Positions 48,578-58,610 of a stretch of DNA of 64,000 nt are shown here, one piece after another (position 1 is the first letter of the stretch; every line of letters begins with the position of its first letter). A program made the position numbers and the translations under genes. The notes beneath the pieces are model-generated. The model worked only from the letters and a program-made list of their open reading frames with translations, had not been told where the DNA came from and made no database searches. Source of the stretch: Pseudomonas sp. CHM02 (GTDB taxonomy: Bacteria > Pseudomonadota > Gammaproteobacteria > Pseudomonadales > Pseudomonadaceae); NCBI RefSeq assembly GCF_000612585.1, contig NZ_JFCA01000015.1:62001-126000 (forward strand). The letters are read 5' to 3'.

Positions 48578-49366
48578 TCACTGCGCAGGCGTCGGCAGGG
48601 GCGGAATCGCTTCTGTCGGCGGTGGCAGGTCCGGGTTGCTGGTTGGCGGTGCCGGCTCTGCCTGCGGCGCAATCGGCGCAGCCTCGGCAGGTGGTGTGAC
48701 AGGTTCGGAAACGGCCGGCTGCGCAACGGCAGGCTCTTCCTTCGGCGGCTCGACCTTCTCGGCAACCGGTGCGGCTTTAGGTTCCGGCACGCCCAGTTCG
48801 GCCTTCGGCTGCTCGGGAATATGCTCGGCCTTCCTCACTTCCTGCGGCAAGAACACATCCACCAGCGCAAAGTAACGCTCGTAGAACTTCGGCGCCGAAA
48901 CGGTCTCGCTTGCCACCTTCACCATCGAATCATCGGTAGAGCCGATCGGCATCGACACCGAACCCAGCACCCCAACCCCCAGGCTTGCGGAGTTGTTGAC
49001 CTTCTTCAGCGCGTAGCGATCCTGCAGGGCGTTGGCGAACATCGTCGAATGGTTGGTGCCTTTGCCATCATCGGCACACACCACGTTGAAGCTGATCTGC
49101 AGGTGGGTCTCGCCGGTCTGCTGGAAGCTCTTGTTGCCCACGACCAGTTTCGGATCGCTGCTGGTGATGATGTAGCCCTGGCTCAGCAGGGCGCGCCGCG
49201 CGGCTTCGCACGCCGCGACATCGGTCACCGGGTAATCCCGGGAAAACGTACCGGAGTCGTCGAAATTCTCATGTTCGTAAATAGCGGTCTTGGGTGACGA
49301 GCAGCCCGCGGCGCCCGCCAACACAAGCGCCAGCCCGAGGCTACGCAAGTGAAATGATGTCGACAT
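48578..49366 (-). CDS. DUF2242 lipoprotein with Pro/Ala-rich tail
   Basis: A 262-residue lipoprotein: signal ending LAGAAGC (Cys22), then a DUF2242 core (about 45-185; VCADDGKGTNHSTMFANALQ, KKVNNSASLGVGVLGSVSMP). A C-terminal 75-residue tail rich in Pro, Ala and Glu probably extends into the periplasm or cell wall. Function unknown. Upstream of it, on the same strand, lie ppiD and its terminator. Confidence 0.85.
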   Translation of the reverse strand: MSTSFHLRSLGLALVLAGAAGCSSPKTAIYEHENFDDSGTFSRDYPVTDVAACEAARRALLSQGYIITSSDPKLVVGNKSFQQTGETHLQISFNVVCADDGKGTNHSTMFANALQDRYALKKVNNSASLGVGVLGSVSMPIGSTDDSMVKVASETVSAPKFYERYFALVDVFLPQEVRKAEHIPEQPKAELGVPEPKAAPVAEKVEPPKEEPAVAQPAVSEPVTPPAEAAPIAPQAEPAPPTSNPDLPPPTEAIPPLPTPAQ

Positions 49367-49475
49367 TGAAAATCCTGAGGAAAACGGTCTGGGCGGTATT
49401 GTGCAACAGAAAGAGGCCTTGGCGCGCGCATTCCTGTCGGTAAAACGTCACAAGCCTACACAGCGGTGCCCACAC

Positions 49476-49509
49476 GAAAAAGCCCCCGGTCTTTTCAGGC
49501 CGGGGGCTT
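49476..49509 (-). terminator. Terminator of ppiD
   Basis: Stem AAGCCCCCGG / CCGGGGGCTT (49480-49489 and 49500-49509) followed by a T run on the minus strand, 17 bp after the ppiD stop. Confidence 0.88.
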
Positions 49510-49525
49510 CTTGTTCAAACCGACA

Positions 49526-51400
49526 TCAGTACTTCTTGATGTCAGCCTTGGTTTCCAGCTGCTTGCGGTAGGCCGCGAAGTCTTGCTGACCCACACGGGA
49601 GGCGAGGAAGCGGCGGTATTGCGCCTTTTCTTCGTCCGTTGGGGCAGCGGCTTCGTTGACGCCGTTCAAGCGCACGATCACCAGGCTACCGTCAGCCAGG
49701 GTCACCGTGGTGAAGGTCGGCTTGTCCTTGGCCGCAGGCTTGGGCATGCGGAACAGGGCTTGCAGCACGGCCGGGTCAATCGTTTCCTGGCTACGGGTAG
49801 CCGCTTCAGTGACCTTCCATGCCTGGCCGTCGACCGCCTGGTTCAACGGGGTCTTGCCATCGCGCAGGCTGGCGATCAACTCGTCAGCGTGAGCCTTGGC
49901 TGCCGCGCTGGCGCGCTCCTTGGCCATCTGCGTGCGAATCGCCGCTGCAACGCTTTCCAGCGGCAGTTGCGAAGGCTTCAGGTGCTCTTTGGCACGCAGC
50001 ACGATGATGGTTTCCGGGTCCAGCTCGATGGCGGTGCTATTGGCGCCCTCATCCAGCACTTCCGGGCTGAACGCAGCGGTGACCACGGCACGGTTGGCCG
50101 CAACACCTTCGCCACCTTCACGGCCAAACGGCGCGGAGGTGTGCACGGTCAGCTTCAGGTCGGACGCTGGCTGGGCCAGGTCGGAGGCTTCGAATGCCGC
50201 ATCTTCCAATTGCTTGGTCGCTTCGACAAAACGCTGCTCGACCTGCTGGGTCTTGAGCTCTTTGGTCAGCTTGTCTTTCAGGCTGGCAAACGTCGGCACT
50301 TGCGGTGCTTCAACGCCCAACAGCTTGATCAGGTGCCAACCGAAGGTGCTGCGTACCGGCGCCGAGACCTGGTCCTTGTTCAACGCATACAAGGCGGCTT
50401 CGAAGTCCGGGTCGTAGACGCCAGGGCCGGCGAAGCCCAGGTCGCCACCACTGTTGGCCGAACCGGGATCCTGGGAGAACTCCTTGGCCAGGGCTTCGAA
50501 CTTCTCACCCTTGGCCAGGCGTGCCTGGATTTCTTCGATCTTGGCCTTGGCTTGCGCGTCGGTGACCTTGTCGTTGACTTCAATCAGGATGTGCGCCGCA
50601 CGACGCTGTTCAGCGAGGTTGGCGGTTTCTTTCTGATAGGCAGCCTGCAGTTCTTCGTCCTTCACGGCAACCTGGTCGAAGAAGGAAGACTTCTTCAGCT
50701 CCAGGTAGTCGATGACCACTTGATCAGGGGTCATGAACTCTTTGGCGTGCTGGTCGTAGTAAGCCTTGACCTCATCGTCGGTGAGTTTCACCGCGGCAGG
50801 GTTGGCCTTGATGTTGACGGTGGCGAAGTCGCGGGTCTGTTTTTCCAGGCGGGCGAATGCCAGCACTTCGGCGTCGGTGACGAAACCGCTGCCAGCGATA
50901 CCTGCGCGAACCTGGCCGATCAGCATTTCCTGGGTCAGCATCTGACGGAATTGCATACGGCTGTAGCCCAGCTGACGGATCACCTGGTCAAAGCGTTCGG
51001 CGCTGAACTTGCCGTCCACCTGGAATTCCGGCGTCTGCAGGATCACCTGGTCCAGCGCAGCTTCAGAGAAGCCAAACTTGGAATCGGCGGCGCCTTGCAG
51101 CAGCAGCTTGCGATCGATCAGGCCCTTGAGGGCCGCTTCGCGCAGCAGTTTTTCGTCCAGCAGGGAGGCATCGAAATCCTTGCCCAGCTGTTGCATCAAC
51201 TGGCGACGTTGCATGTCGACGGCCTGGCTCAATTCGGTCTGGGTGATTTCTTCACCGTTGACCTTGGCCACGTCCTGCTTACTGTTACCCGAAGCCTGGA
51301 AAATGGCTTCGATACCGGTGAACGCCATCAATGCGACGATGATCCCGATAATGGTCTTGGCAATCCAGCCTTGTGAATTGTCCCTGATATTTTGCAGCAT
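49526..51400 (-). CDS. ppiD: Periplasmic folding chaperone / peptidyl-prolyl isomerase PpiD
   Basis: A 624-residue inner-membrane-anchored chaperone for exported proteins. One membrane helix (about 12-33, TIIGIIVALMAFTGIEAIF), a SurA-like N-domain (about 40-220), a parvulin PPIase domain (about 265-360; AAHILIEVNDKVTDAQAK, DPGSANSGGDLGFAGPG) and a C-terminal helical part. Lies after hupB in the usual Pseudomonas order, separated here by the tRNA-Asp relic. Confidence 0.96.
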   Translation of the reverse strand: MLQNIRDNSQGWIAKTIIGIIVALMAFTGIEAIFQASGNSKQDVAKVNGEEITQTELSQAVDMQRRQLMQQLGKDFDASLLDEKLLREAALKGLIDRKLLLQGAADSKFGFSEAALDQVILQTPEFQVDGKFSAERFDQVIRQLGYSRMQFRQMLTQEMLIGQVRAGIAGSGFVTDAEVLAFARLEKQTRDFATVNIKANPAAVKLTDDEVKAYYDQHAKEFMTPDQVVIDYLELKKSSFFDQVAVKDEELQAAYQKETANLAEQRRAAHILIEVNDKVTDAQAKAKIEEIQARLAKGEKFEALAKEFSQDPGSANSGGDLGFAGPGVYDPDFEAALYALNKDQVSAPVRSTFGWHLIKLLGVEAPQVPTFASLKDKLTKELKTQQVEQRFVEATKQLEDAAFEASDLAQPASDLKLTVHTSAPFGREGGEGVAANRAVVTAAFSPEVLDEGANSTAIELDPETIIVLRAKEHLKPSQLPLESVAAAIRTQMAKERASAAAKAHADELIASLRDGKTPLNQAVDGQAWKVTEAATRSQETIDPAVLQALFRMPKPAAKDKPTFTTVTLADGSLVIVRLNGVNEAAAPTDEEKAQYRRFLASRVGQQDFAAYRKQLETKADIKKY

Positions 51401-51470
51401 GCGTCCCCCAGAAACGGTTGAACTTCAAAAATAGGCAACCGTGGAGCGTGGGTAGAGTCCGGATAGAAGA

Positions 51471-51494
51471 AAGGCGCATCCGAGGATGCGCCTT
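51471..51494 (-). terminator. Hairpin terminator after the tRNA-Asp relic
   Basis: Perfect 11-bp stem AAGGCGCATCC / GGATGCGCCTT with a 2-base loop, followed by TTTCTTCT on the minus strand. It ends 8 bp downstream of the tRNA-like sequence, as expected for a tRNA transcript. Confidence 0.8.
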
Positions 51495-51502
51495 CTCGTA
51501 AC

Positions 51503-51578
51503 TGGCGGAGCGGACGGGGGTTTGAACCCACACCCCCGGCGTGGCGACCCGATGGATACGTGGGTCAGCTGCCGCTCC
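51503..51578 (-). pseudogene. Degenerate tRNA-Asp
   Basis: 76 nt including CCA. The acceptor stem GGAGCGG / CCGCTCC pairs perfectly, and the 3' half (CGCCGGGGG ... CGTCCGCTCCGCCA) is nearly that of tRNA-Asp(GUC). The 5' half is scrambled: no D stem can form, position 8 is C instead of U, the anticodon stem has a G-G mismatch, the loop reads TCGCCAC (no U33, no GUC) and the T stem has two mismatches. The resident tRNA-Asp of this hupB-ppiD gap has decayed or been partly converted. Confidence 0.7.
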
Positions 51579-51631
51579 GCTGCCAGGTCGAACCTGCGTT
51601 CGACCCGGGTAGGTAAAGGCTTGATCGAAGC

Positions 51632-51904
51632 TTAGTTAACGGCTTCTTTCAGGGCTTTACCGGCTTTGAAACCTGGTTTCTTGGCAGCAGCGATTTGCAG
51701 TGCTTTGCCAGTCTGTGGGTTACGGCCAGTGCGAGCTGGGCGGTCAGTCACAGAGAAAGTACCGAAGCCTACCAGTACCACGGAGTCGCCGGCCTTCAGA
51801 GCGCCAGTGACGGATTCGATTACTGCATCCAGCGCACGGCCAGCAGCAGCTTTCGGGATATCAGCGGATGCAGCGATAGCATCAATCAGTTCCGACTTGT
51901 TCAC
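51632..51904 (-). CDS. hupB: DNA-binding protein HU-beta
   Basis: A 90-residue nucleoid protein bending DNA without sequence specificity. [20 protein letters not shown] at the start and the [20 protein letters not shown] arm are diagnostic. The start is GTG (read as Met) with AGGGGA upstream; further upstream codons are not family-like. It sits between lon and ppiD, the standard neighbourhood. Confidence 0.97.
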   Translation of the reverse strand: MNKSELIDAIAASADIPKAAAGRALDAVIESVTGALKAGDSVVLVGFGTFSVTDRPARTGRNPQTGKALQIAAAKKPGFKAGKALKEAVN

Positions 51905-52052
51905 TCTAAGTCCCCTTATATATCTATTGAGTATGATTCTAAGTTTTTTGGTGAAAGCAAAAACCAGTGCTGAATGGCCTACAGACACTTAAGAGCCGCT
52001 TTATAACAAGGGCTCTAAAAAGCTGTCAAGGAAGCCACCAGGCTTTAACGCA

Positions 52053-54449
52053 TTAATGCGTGCTAATTCTTTCCTTGGAATCAGACTCGCGTTTTTCGTC
52101 CTTTGCAACTATCTCCGGAGCCACATCCGGCAAGGGCTCCGGCGCGTATTGCAGCGCAATTTGCAGGACCTCGTCAATCCATTTAACCGGTTTAATCTGA
52201 AGATCCTGCTTGATATTGTCGGGAATTTCCTTCAAGTCGCGAACATTCTCTTCTGGAATGATCACGGTCTTGATACCCCCCCGGTGTGCCGCGAGCAATT
52301 TCTCTTTCAGACCACCGATGGCCAATACCTGGCCACGCAGGGTGATTTCCCCGGTCATGGCCACATCGGCGCGTACCGGAATGCCGGTCAATGCCGAAAC
52401 CAGGGCCGTGCACATGCCTACGCCAGCGCTAGGGCCGTCTTTCGGGGTCGCCCCTTCCGGCATGTGGATGTGGGTGTCGTGCTTCTCGTGGAAGTCCAGG
52501 GGGATCCCCAGGCTTCTGGCGCGGCTACGCACGACGGTCTGCGCGGCAGTGATGGATTCGACCATCACGTCCCCCAGGGAACCGGTCTTGATCAGCTGGC
52601 CCTTGCCCGGGATCACCGCCGCTTCGATAGTCAGCAATTCGCCGCCCACCTGGGTCCACGCCAGGCCAGTCACCTGCCCTACCTGATCCTGCTGTTCGGC
52701 CAGGCCGTAGCGGAATTTCTTCACGCCCAGGAAGTGCTCCAAGGAGTCGGCGGTGACCTTCACCGAGAAGCGTTTTTCCAGTGCATGTTCCTTGACCGCC
52801 TTACGGCAGATCTTCGCGATCTGGCGCTCCAGGCCCCGCACACCGGCCTCGCGGGTGTAGTAACGCACGATGTCGCGGATCGTCTCGACCTCGAACTCGA
52901 TCTCGCCCTTCTTGAGGCCGTTGGCCGAAACTTGCTTGGGCGCGAGGTATTTGACGGCGATGTTGATCTTCTCGTCTTCGGTGTAACCCGGCAGACGAAT
53001 CACCTCCATCCGGTCCAGCAACGCTGGTGGAATATTCATGGAGTTGGAGGTGCACAGGAACATTACATCGGACAGGTCGTAGTCGACTTCCAGGTAATGG
53101 TCGTTGAAATTGTGGTTCTGTTCGGGGTCGAGCACTTCCAGCAAAGCCGATGCCGGATCGCCACGCATGTCGCTGCCCATCTTGTCGATTTCATCGAGCA
53201 GGAACAGCGGGTTGCGCACGCCCACCTTTGTCATCTTTTGAATCAATCTTCCTGGCATCGAACCGATGTAAGTACGGCGATGACCACGGATTTCCGCTTC
53301 ATCGCGTACACCACCGAGGGCCATGCGCACGAATTTACGGTTGGTGGCATTGGCAATCGACTCGGCCAGCGAGGTTTTACCCACACCAGGCGGGCCCACC
53401 AGGCACAACACCGGACCCCGAATCTTCTTCACGCGCTTCTGCACGGCGAGGTATTCGAGGATGCGTTCCTTGACTTCTTCAAGGCCGTAGTGGTCGGCGT
53501 CGAGAATGTCTTCAGCGCGCGCCAGGTCCAGGCGCACTTTGGTCTGGGCCTTCCACGGTACCTGCACCAGCCAGTCGATGTAGGAACGCACCACGGTGGC
53601 TTCGGCCGACATCGGCGACATCTGCTTGAGCTTGTTCAGCTCGGCGGTGGCTTTGGCCAGGGCGTCTTTCGGCAGGCCAGCGGCATCGATGCGCTTTTTC
53701 AGCTCCTCGATTTCGTTGTGGCCTTCCTCGCTGTCGCCGAGCTCCTTCTGAATGGCCTTCATCTGCTCATTCAGGTAGTACTCGCGCTGGCTGCGCTCCA
53801 TTTGTTTCTTCACGCGACCACGGATGCGCTTCTCGACCTGCAACAGGTCGATTTCGGCGTCCAGCAGCGCCAGCACATGTTCAACACGGGCCGACAGGTC
53901 GATGATTTCGAGGATGTCTTGCTTCTGCTCGATTTTCAGCGCCATGTGTGCGGCCATGGTGTCGACCAGGCGGCTTGGCTCATCGATGCTGTTGAGGGAA
54001 GACAGGACTTCAGCCGGGACTTTCTTGCCCAACTGCACATACTGCTCGAATTGCGAGAGCAGGCTGCGTACAAACACTTCGGACTCGCGCTCAGGGGCTT
54101 CGACTTCGTCGATCAACGCCACTTCGGCGCGCAGGTGGCCGTCCACCTCCATGAAGCGCTCGACCGCGCCGCGCTGCTCGCCTTCCACCAGCACCTTGAC
54201 GGTGCCATCGGGCAGCTTGAGCAATTGCAGCACGGTAGCAATGGTACCGACGCGATACAGGGCCTCTTCGCCTGGATCATCATCAGCAGGATTCTTCTGG
54301 GCCAACAGCAGGATCTGCTTGTCGCCCGTCATCGCGGCCTCGAGGGCTTCGATAGACTTCTCGCGCCCCACGAACAGCGGGATAACCATGTGCGGATAGA
54401 CGACGACATCACGCAACGGCAGGAGAGGCAATTCGATGGTTGTCTTCAT
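52053..54449 (-). CDS. lon: ATP-dependent protease Lon
   Basis: A 798-residue cytoplasmic AAA+ protease removing misfolded and regulatory proteins. N-terminal substrate domain (PLLPLRDVVVYPHMVIPLFV), Walker A GPPGVGKTSLAES, Walker B FLLDEIDKM, and the protease domain with catalytic Ser in PKDGPSAGVG and Lys in IGGLKEKLLAAHR. The ATG at 54449 gives MKTTIEL; AGGCG lies upstream. A probable sigma-32 promoter precedes it. Confidence 0.97.
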   Translation of the reverse strand: MKTTIELPLLPLRDVVVYPHMVIPLFVGREKSIEALEAAMTGDKQILLLAQKNPADDDPGEEALYRVGTIATVLQLLKLPDGTVKVLVEGEQRGAVERFMEVDGHLRAEVALIDEVEAPERESEVFVRSLLSQFEQYVQLGKKVPAEVLSSLNSIDEPSRLVDTMAAHMALKIEQKQDILEIIDLSARVEHVLALLDAEIDLLQVEKRIRGRVKKQMERSQREYYLNEQMKAIQKELGDSEEGHNEIEELKKRIDAAGLPKDALAKATAELNKLKQMSPMSAEATVVRSYIDWLVQVPWKAQTKVRLDLARAEDILDADHYGLEEVKERILEYLAVQKRVKKIRGPVLCLVGPPGVGKTSLAESIANATNRKFVRMALGGVRDEAEIRGHRRTYIGSMPGRLIQKMTKVGVRNPLFLLDEIDKMGSDMRGDPASALLEVLDPEQNHNFNDHYLEVDYDLSDVMFLCTSNSMNIPPALLDRMEVIRLPGYTEDEKINIAVKYLAPKQVSANGLKKGEIEFEVETIRDIVRYYTREAGVRGLERQIAKICRKAVKEHALEKRFSVKVTADSLEHFLGVKKFRYGLAEQQDQVGQVTGLAWTQVGGELLTIEAAVIPGKGQLIKTGSLGDVMVESITAAQTVVRSRARSLGIPLDFHEKHDTHIHMPEGATPKDGPSAGVGMCTALVSALTGIPVRADVAMTGEITLRGQVLAIGGLKEKLLAAHRGGIKTVIIPEENVRDLKEIPDNIKQDLQIKPVKWIDEVLQIALQYAPEPLPDVAPEIVAKDEKRESDSKERISTH

Positions 54450-54490
54450 GATTTCGCCTCTATGACAGTTGAAAAGTAAGCTTGAAACCA

Positions 54491-54519
54491 AGATGGGGGC
54501 TGCATGCAAAAAAAACAAG
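54491..54519 (-). promoter_or_regulatory. Probable heat-shock (sigma-32) promoter of lon
   Basis: On the minus strand, -35 CTTGTTT (54513-54519) and -10 CCCCATCT (54491-54498) with 14 bp between, about 40 bp before the lon ATG. Matches the RpoH consensus CTTGAAA-N12-15-CCCCATNT apart from the AT end of the -35. Confidence 0.6.
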
Positions 54520-54572
54520 CTTATTGCCAGCAGTTAAACGCAGTAAACGCTCCGGCGTAGAAAACGCCGCAA

Positions 54573-54604
54573 AAACAAAGGGGCCCCTGGAGGCCCCTTT
54601 GTTT
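54573..54604 (-). terminator. Terminator of clpX
   Basis: 13-bp stem AAACAAAGGGGCC / GGCCCCTTTGTTT with a 6-base loop followed by a T run on the minus strand. It ends 21 bp after the clpX stop. Confidence 0.88.
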
Positions 54605-54624
54605 ATACCGACACTGCGAAACGC

Positions 54625-55908
54625 TTACGCGTCTGGCGCAGCCTTGGCAGCCGGCTCACTGTTTTCGTAGATATACAGTGGCTTGGACTTACCTTCTATA
54701 ACGCTTTCATCGATCACCACTTTACTCACCTCGGACTGCGAGGGAATCTCGTACATGGTGTCGAGCAATACGCCTTCAAGAATCGAACGCAGGCCACGTG
54801 CACCCGTCTTGCGCTCCAGTGCACGCTTGGCCACTGATTTGAGAGCATCGGTACGGAACTCAAGGTCTACGCCTTCCATCTCGAACAACTTGGCATATTG
54901 CTTGGTCAGGGCGTTTTTCGGCTCGGTGAGGATCTGAATCAGAGCCGCCTCATCCAGTTCGTCCAACGTCGCGAGGACCGGCAGACGGCCAACGAATTCA
55001 GGGATCAGACCGAACTTGACCAAATCGTCAGGTTCGACTTCACGCAGGGACTCGCCCACCTTCTTGCCTTCTTCCTTGCTGCGCACTTCTGCACTGAAAC
55101 CAATGCCACCACGGGTGGAACGCTGCTGGATCACTTTTTCCAGGCCCGAGAACGCACCGCCACAGATGAACAGGATGTTACGCGTATCAACCTGAAGGAA
55201 TTCCTGCTGCGGGTGCTTGCGGCCGCCTTGTGGCGGTACGGAAGCAACCGTGCCTTCGATCAGTTTCAACAGGGCCTGCTGCACGCCTTCACCGGAAACG
55301 TCCCGGGTGATCGACGGGTTGTCCGACTTGCGCGAGATCTTGTCGATTTCATCGATGTAGACGATACCCATCTGGGCCTTCTCTACGTCGTAGTCGCACT
55401 TCTGCAGCAGTTTCTGAATGATGTTCTCGACGTCTTCACCCACGTAGCCAGCCTCGGTAAGGGTGGTGGCGTCGGCGATAGTGAACGGAACGTTCAGCAG
55501 GCGAGCGAGGGTTTCTGCAAGCAGGGTCTTACCCGAGCCCGTAGGACCAATCAGCAAGATGTTGCTCTTGCCGAGTTCAACTTCGTCACCTTTCTTGTCA
55601 CGCTGGTTCAAGCGCTTGTAGTGGTTGTACACCGCTACGGCCAGAACCTTCTTTGCACGCTCTTGACCAATCACATACTGGTCAAGGATGCCGCTGATTT
55701 CTTTAGGCGAAGGCAATTTATGCGCGCTGCTTTCGGCCTGGGCTTCCTGCACCTCCTCACGGATGATGTCATTGCACAGGTCGACGCATTCGTCGCAGAT
55801 AAACACCGAGGGGCCGGCAATCAATTTGCGTACTTCATGCTGGCTTTTGCCACAGAAGGAGCAATAGAGCAGCTTGCCGTTGTCCTCGCCGTTGCGGGTG
55901 TCAGTCAT
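54625..55908 (-). CDS. clpX: ATP-dependent Clp protease ATP-binding subunit ClpX
   Basis: A 427-residue AAA+ unfoldase feeding substrates to ClpP. N-terminal zinc-binding domain CSFCGKSQ ... [10 protein letters not shown], Walker [16 protein letters not shown], Walker [12 protein letters not shown], and the IGF-type ClpP-docking loop [19 protein letters not shown] at 55908 gives [11 protein letters not shown] as in other pseudomonads. Downstream of clpP. Confidence 0.97.
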   Translation of the reverse strand: MTDTRNGEDNGKLLYCSFCGKSQHEVRKLIAGPSVFICDECVDLCNDIIREEVQEAQAESSAHKLPSPKEISGILDQYVIGQERAKKVLAVAVYNHYKRLNQRDKKGDEVELGKSNILLIGPTGSGKTLLAETLARLLNVPFTIADATTLTEAGYVGEDVENIIQKLLQKCDYDVEKAQMGIVYIDEIDKISRKSDNPSITRDVSGEGVQQALLKLIEGTVASVPPQGGRKHPQQEFLQVDTRNILFICGGAFSGLEKVIQQRSTRGGIGFSAEVRSKEEGKKVGESLREVEPDDLVKFGLIPEFVGRLPVLATLDELDEAALIQILTEPKNALTKQYAKLFEMEGVDLEFRTDALKSVAKRALERKTGARGLRSILEGVLLDTMYEIPSQSEVSKVVIDESVIEGKSKPLYIYENSEPAAKAAPDA

Positions 55909-56020
55909 TCGTTCGATCCAAATCCGATAGGCTTGCAACACAAGATGAAGGCTTATGCGGGCTTTTTCAAGCCCGCCAGTGGTCGGACATGCCGACCAGC
56001 CCTATTTTGAGCGGCTTATA

Positions 56021-56656
56021 TTAAGCGGGACGCTGGGTGATCACTTCATCGATCAGGCCATATGCCTTCGCCGCTTCGGCACTCATGAAGTTGTCGCGGT
56101 TGGTATCGCGCTCGATTTCTTCCAGGGTGCGCCCGCTGTGCTTGGCCATCAGCGTGTTGAGACGCTCACGAATAAACAGGATTTCCTTGGCGTGGATTTC
56201 GATGTCCGACGCCTGGCCCTGGAAACCGCCCAACGGCTGGTGAATCATCACGCGCGAGTTAGGCAGGCAGAAACGCTTGCCCTCGGCACCTGCGGTCAAC
56301 AGGAACGCGCCCATGCTGCAGGCCTGGCCGATGCAAGTGGTCGATACGTTCGGCTTGATGAACTGCATGGTGTCGTAGATCGACATGCCTGCAGTCACCG
56401 AACCGCCTGGGGAGTTGATGTAGAGATGGATGTCCTTGTCCGGGTTTTCCGCTTCAAGGAACAGCAGCTGCGCACAGATCAGGTTGGCCATGTAGTCCTC
56501 TACCGGACCCACCAGAAAGATCACTCGCTCCTTGAGCAGGCGCGAGTAGATGTCGTAGGCGCGTTCGCCACGAGCGGACTGCTCGACAACCATCGGGACC
56601 AGGCCGCCAGCGGCCTGGATATCAGAGTTCTGCTGAATATAGGAATTACGGAACAT
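56021..56656 (-). CDS. clpP: ATP-dependent Clp protease proteolytic subunit ClpP
   Basis: A 211-residue serine protease forming the tetradecameric chamber used by ClpX. Catalytic Ser in [11 protein letters not shown], His in VMIHQPLGG, Asp in DTNRDNFMS. Propeptide-like N-terminus [10 protein letters not shown]. It sits between tig and clpX in the conserved order. Confidence 0.97.
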   Translation of the reverse strand: MFRNSYIQQNSDIQAAGGLVPMVVEQSARGERAYDIYSRLLKERVIFLVGPVEDYMANLICAQLLFLEAENPDKDIHLYINSPGGSVTAGMSIYDTMQFIKPNVSTTCIGQACSMGAFLLTAGAEGKRFCLPNSRVMIHQPLGGFQGQASDIEIHAKEILFIRERLNTLMAKHSGRTLEEIERDTNRDNFMSAEAAKAYGLIDEVITQRPA

Positions 56657-56696
56657 GCTCTGCAGTTACTCCCAAATAGTCATGTCTTGAAAACGC

Positions 56697-56721
56697 ATAA
56701 GCCAGCGCGAGGCTGGCTTAT
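56697..56721 (-). terminator. Hairpin between tig and clpP
   Basis: Perfect stem ATAAGCCAGC / GCTGGCTTAT with a 5-base loop. The T tract is short, so it may attenuate rather than stop transcription from tig into clpP. Confidence 0.6.
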
Positions 56722-56747
56722 GGTTGTATTTCCAACGAGTTGGACAA

Positions 56748-58058
56748 TCAGTCGGCTTGTGCTGCTTCCGCCGGTTTGACTGCTTCTTCGTAAGAGACCG
56801 CTTTATCGGTCACCTTAGCCTTCTGCAGAACAGTATCCACAACTTGTTCTTCCAGCACAACCGAACGTACTTCGTTCAGTTGCTGGTCGTTCTTGTAGTA
56901 CCAAGCCACGACCTGCTCAGGCTCCTGGTAGGCCGAAGCCATTTCCTGGATCATTTCGCGAACGCGGTCTTCGTCAGGCTTGAGGTCGAACTGCTTGACC
57001 ACTTCAGCGACGATCAGGCCCAGCACAACGCGACGCTTGGCTTGCTCTTCGAACAGCTCGGCCGGCAGTTGGTCAGGCTTGATATTGCCGCCAAACTGCT
57101 GGACAGCTTGTACGCGCAGGCGATCCACTTCGTTGGACAGCAGGGCCTTAGGCACTTCGATCGGGTTGGCAGCCAGCAGACCGTCCATGACCTGGTTCTT
57201 GACCTTGGACTTGATGGCCTGACGCAGCTCGCGCTCCATGTTCTTGCGAACTTCGGTGCGGAAGCCTTCGATACCGGTTTCCTTGATACCGAATTGAGCG
57301 AAGAACTCTTCGTTCAGCTCTGGCAGCTTAGGCTCGGACACGCTGTTGACGGTCACGGTGAACTCGGCGGTTTTGCCAGCCAGGTCCAGGTTCTGGTAGT
57401 CAGCTGGGAAAGTCAGGTTCAGAACGCGCTCTTCGCCGGCTTTGGCGCCAACCAGGCCGTCTTCGAAACCAGGGATCATGCGGTTGGAACCCAACACCAG
57501 CTGAGTACCCTTCGCGGAGCCGCCAGCGAATGCCTCGCCGTCAACCTTGCCAACGAAATCGATGTTCAGTTGGTCTTCGTTCTGGGCGGCACGGTCGGCC
57601 ACTTCGAAACGGGTGTTCTGCTTGCGCAGGATTTCCAGCATGTTGTCCAGGTCCGAATCAGCCACTTCGGCGCTCAGGCGCTCGATGGCGATACCGTCGA
57701 AACCGGCCACTTCAAACTCAGGGAACACTTCGAATACGGCAACGTATTCCAGGTCCTTGCCTGCTTCCAGGGACTTAGGCTCGATCGACGGCGAACCAGC
57801 CGGGTTCAGCTTTTGCTCGACCACTGCTTCGTAGAAGGAAGCCTGGATCACGTCACCTACAGCTTCCTGGCGCGCATCGGCACCAAAACGGCGCTTGATT
57901 TCGCTCATTGGCACTTTGCCTGGACGGAAACCAGCGATCTTGGCCTTTTGGGCAGTCTGCTGCAGACGCTTGTTGACCGCAGTCTCGATACGCTCAGCCG
58001 GCACGGTGATGCTCAGGCGGCGCTCAAGAGCAGTAGTATTTTCAACAGAAACTTGCAT
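56748..58058 (-). CDS. tig: Trigger factor
   Basis: A 436-residue ribosome-associated chaperone and peptidyl-prolyl isomerase. Ribosome-binding signature [17 protein letters not shown] at about 43-58, FKBP-like middle domain ([20 protein letters not shown]), helical C-domain. ATG at 58058 with GAGGA upstream. First gene of the tig-clpP-clpX-lon group. Confidence 0.97.
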   Translation of the reverse strand: MQVSVENTTALERRLSITVPAERIETAVNKRLQQTAQKAKIAGFRPGKVPMSEIKRRFGADARQEAVGDVIQASFYEAVVEQKLNPAGSPSIEPKSLEAGKDLEYVAVFEVFPEFEVAGFDGIAIERLSAEVADSDLDNMLEILRKQNTRFEVADRAAQNEDQLNIDFVGKVDGEAFAGGSAKGTQLVLGSNRMIPGFEDGLVGAKAGEERVLNLTFPADYQNLDLAGKTAEFTVTVNSVSEPKLPELNEEFFAQFGIKETGIEGFRTEVRKNMERELRQAIKSKVKNQVMDGLLAANPIEVPKALLSNEVDRLRVQAVQQFGGNIKPDQLPAELFEEQAKRRVVLGLIVAEVVKQFDLKPDEDRVREMIQEMASAYQEPEQVVAWYYKNDQQLNEVRSVVLEEQVVDTVLQKAKVTDKAVSYEEAVKPAEAAQAD

Positions 58059-58419
58059 GGATATTCCTCGTTGCACAGACGTTAGCCGGCCATTTCCGAC
58101 CCCAATCAAGGGCATGCATTCTAGTGGGTCAAACTCAAGAAGTCACCCTACTGGAAATACGCCCGAAAACAGCCGGCAATTTATCGGTACGAAGGCACTG
58201 ATGTACCCCGCCCCGGTGACAAATACAGCCCATCACGCCAGGGCTCTGCGCCGCCCCTTCTATATATAGAAGAAGTCGTCATCCATCTCCCTGACGGCCA
58301 ACCCTTACACAGGGCCGGCAGGCAGTGCGGCATCATCGAGATACATAAATACGACGAAACGCACTGCCGGTGCGACCCAGTACCTGCAGCCGCGGAATAT
58401 TCGAACCGCTGAAACCAAA
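58059..58419. other. Intergenic region upstream of tig
   Basis: About 360 bp without a supported gene. It holds tig promoter sequences and, at 58258-58273, the 16-bp palindrome CTTCTATATATAGAAG, whose role is unknown. Confidence 0.5.
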
Positions 58420-58451
58420 AAAGGCGCCAGACTGTTAAATCTGGCGCCTTT
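58420..58451 (-). terminator. Terminator of the tRNA-Leu/tRNA-His unit
   Basis: 12-bp stem AAAGGCGCCAGA / TCTGGCGCCTTT with an 8-base loop, followed by T residues on the minus strand. An almost identical copy lies at 58714-58744. Confidence 0.85.
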
Positions 58452-58457
58452 CGAATA

Positions 58458-58534
58458 TGGGGTGGACGAAGGGGATCGAACCCTCGACAACGGGAGTCAC
58501 AATCCCGTGCTCTACCAACTGAGCTACGCCCACC
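58458..58534 (-). tRNA. tRNA-His (GTG), second copy
   Basis: 77 nt including CCA and the extra G at position -1 that pairs with C73, a tRNA-His identity element. Anticodon loop ATTGTGACT region reads GTG. Stems complete. Same sequence as the copy at 58752-58828. Confidence 0.97.
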
Positions 58535-58610
58535 ATATTGCGTTAACAAAGAAACCAAACCACTTCTTTGTTGAGCCCTACCCCATCTTTCAACGGGACC
58601 AAGCCTTGTT

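Noticed and set aside
49466..51376. 636-codon plus-strand frame opposite ppiD
   Set aside because: Antisense to ppiD; no independent ribosome-binding site or domain.
51503..51578. Functional tRNA with an unusual GCC anticodon
   Set aside because: The loop could be read as GCC, but there is no D stem, no U33 and there are several stem mismatches, so a working tRNA is unlikely.
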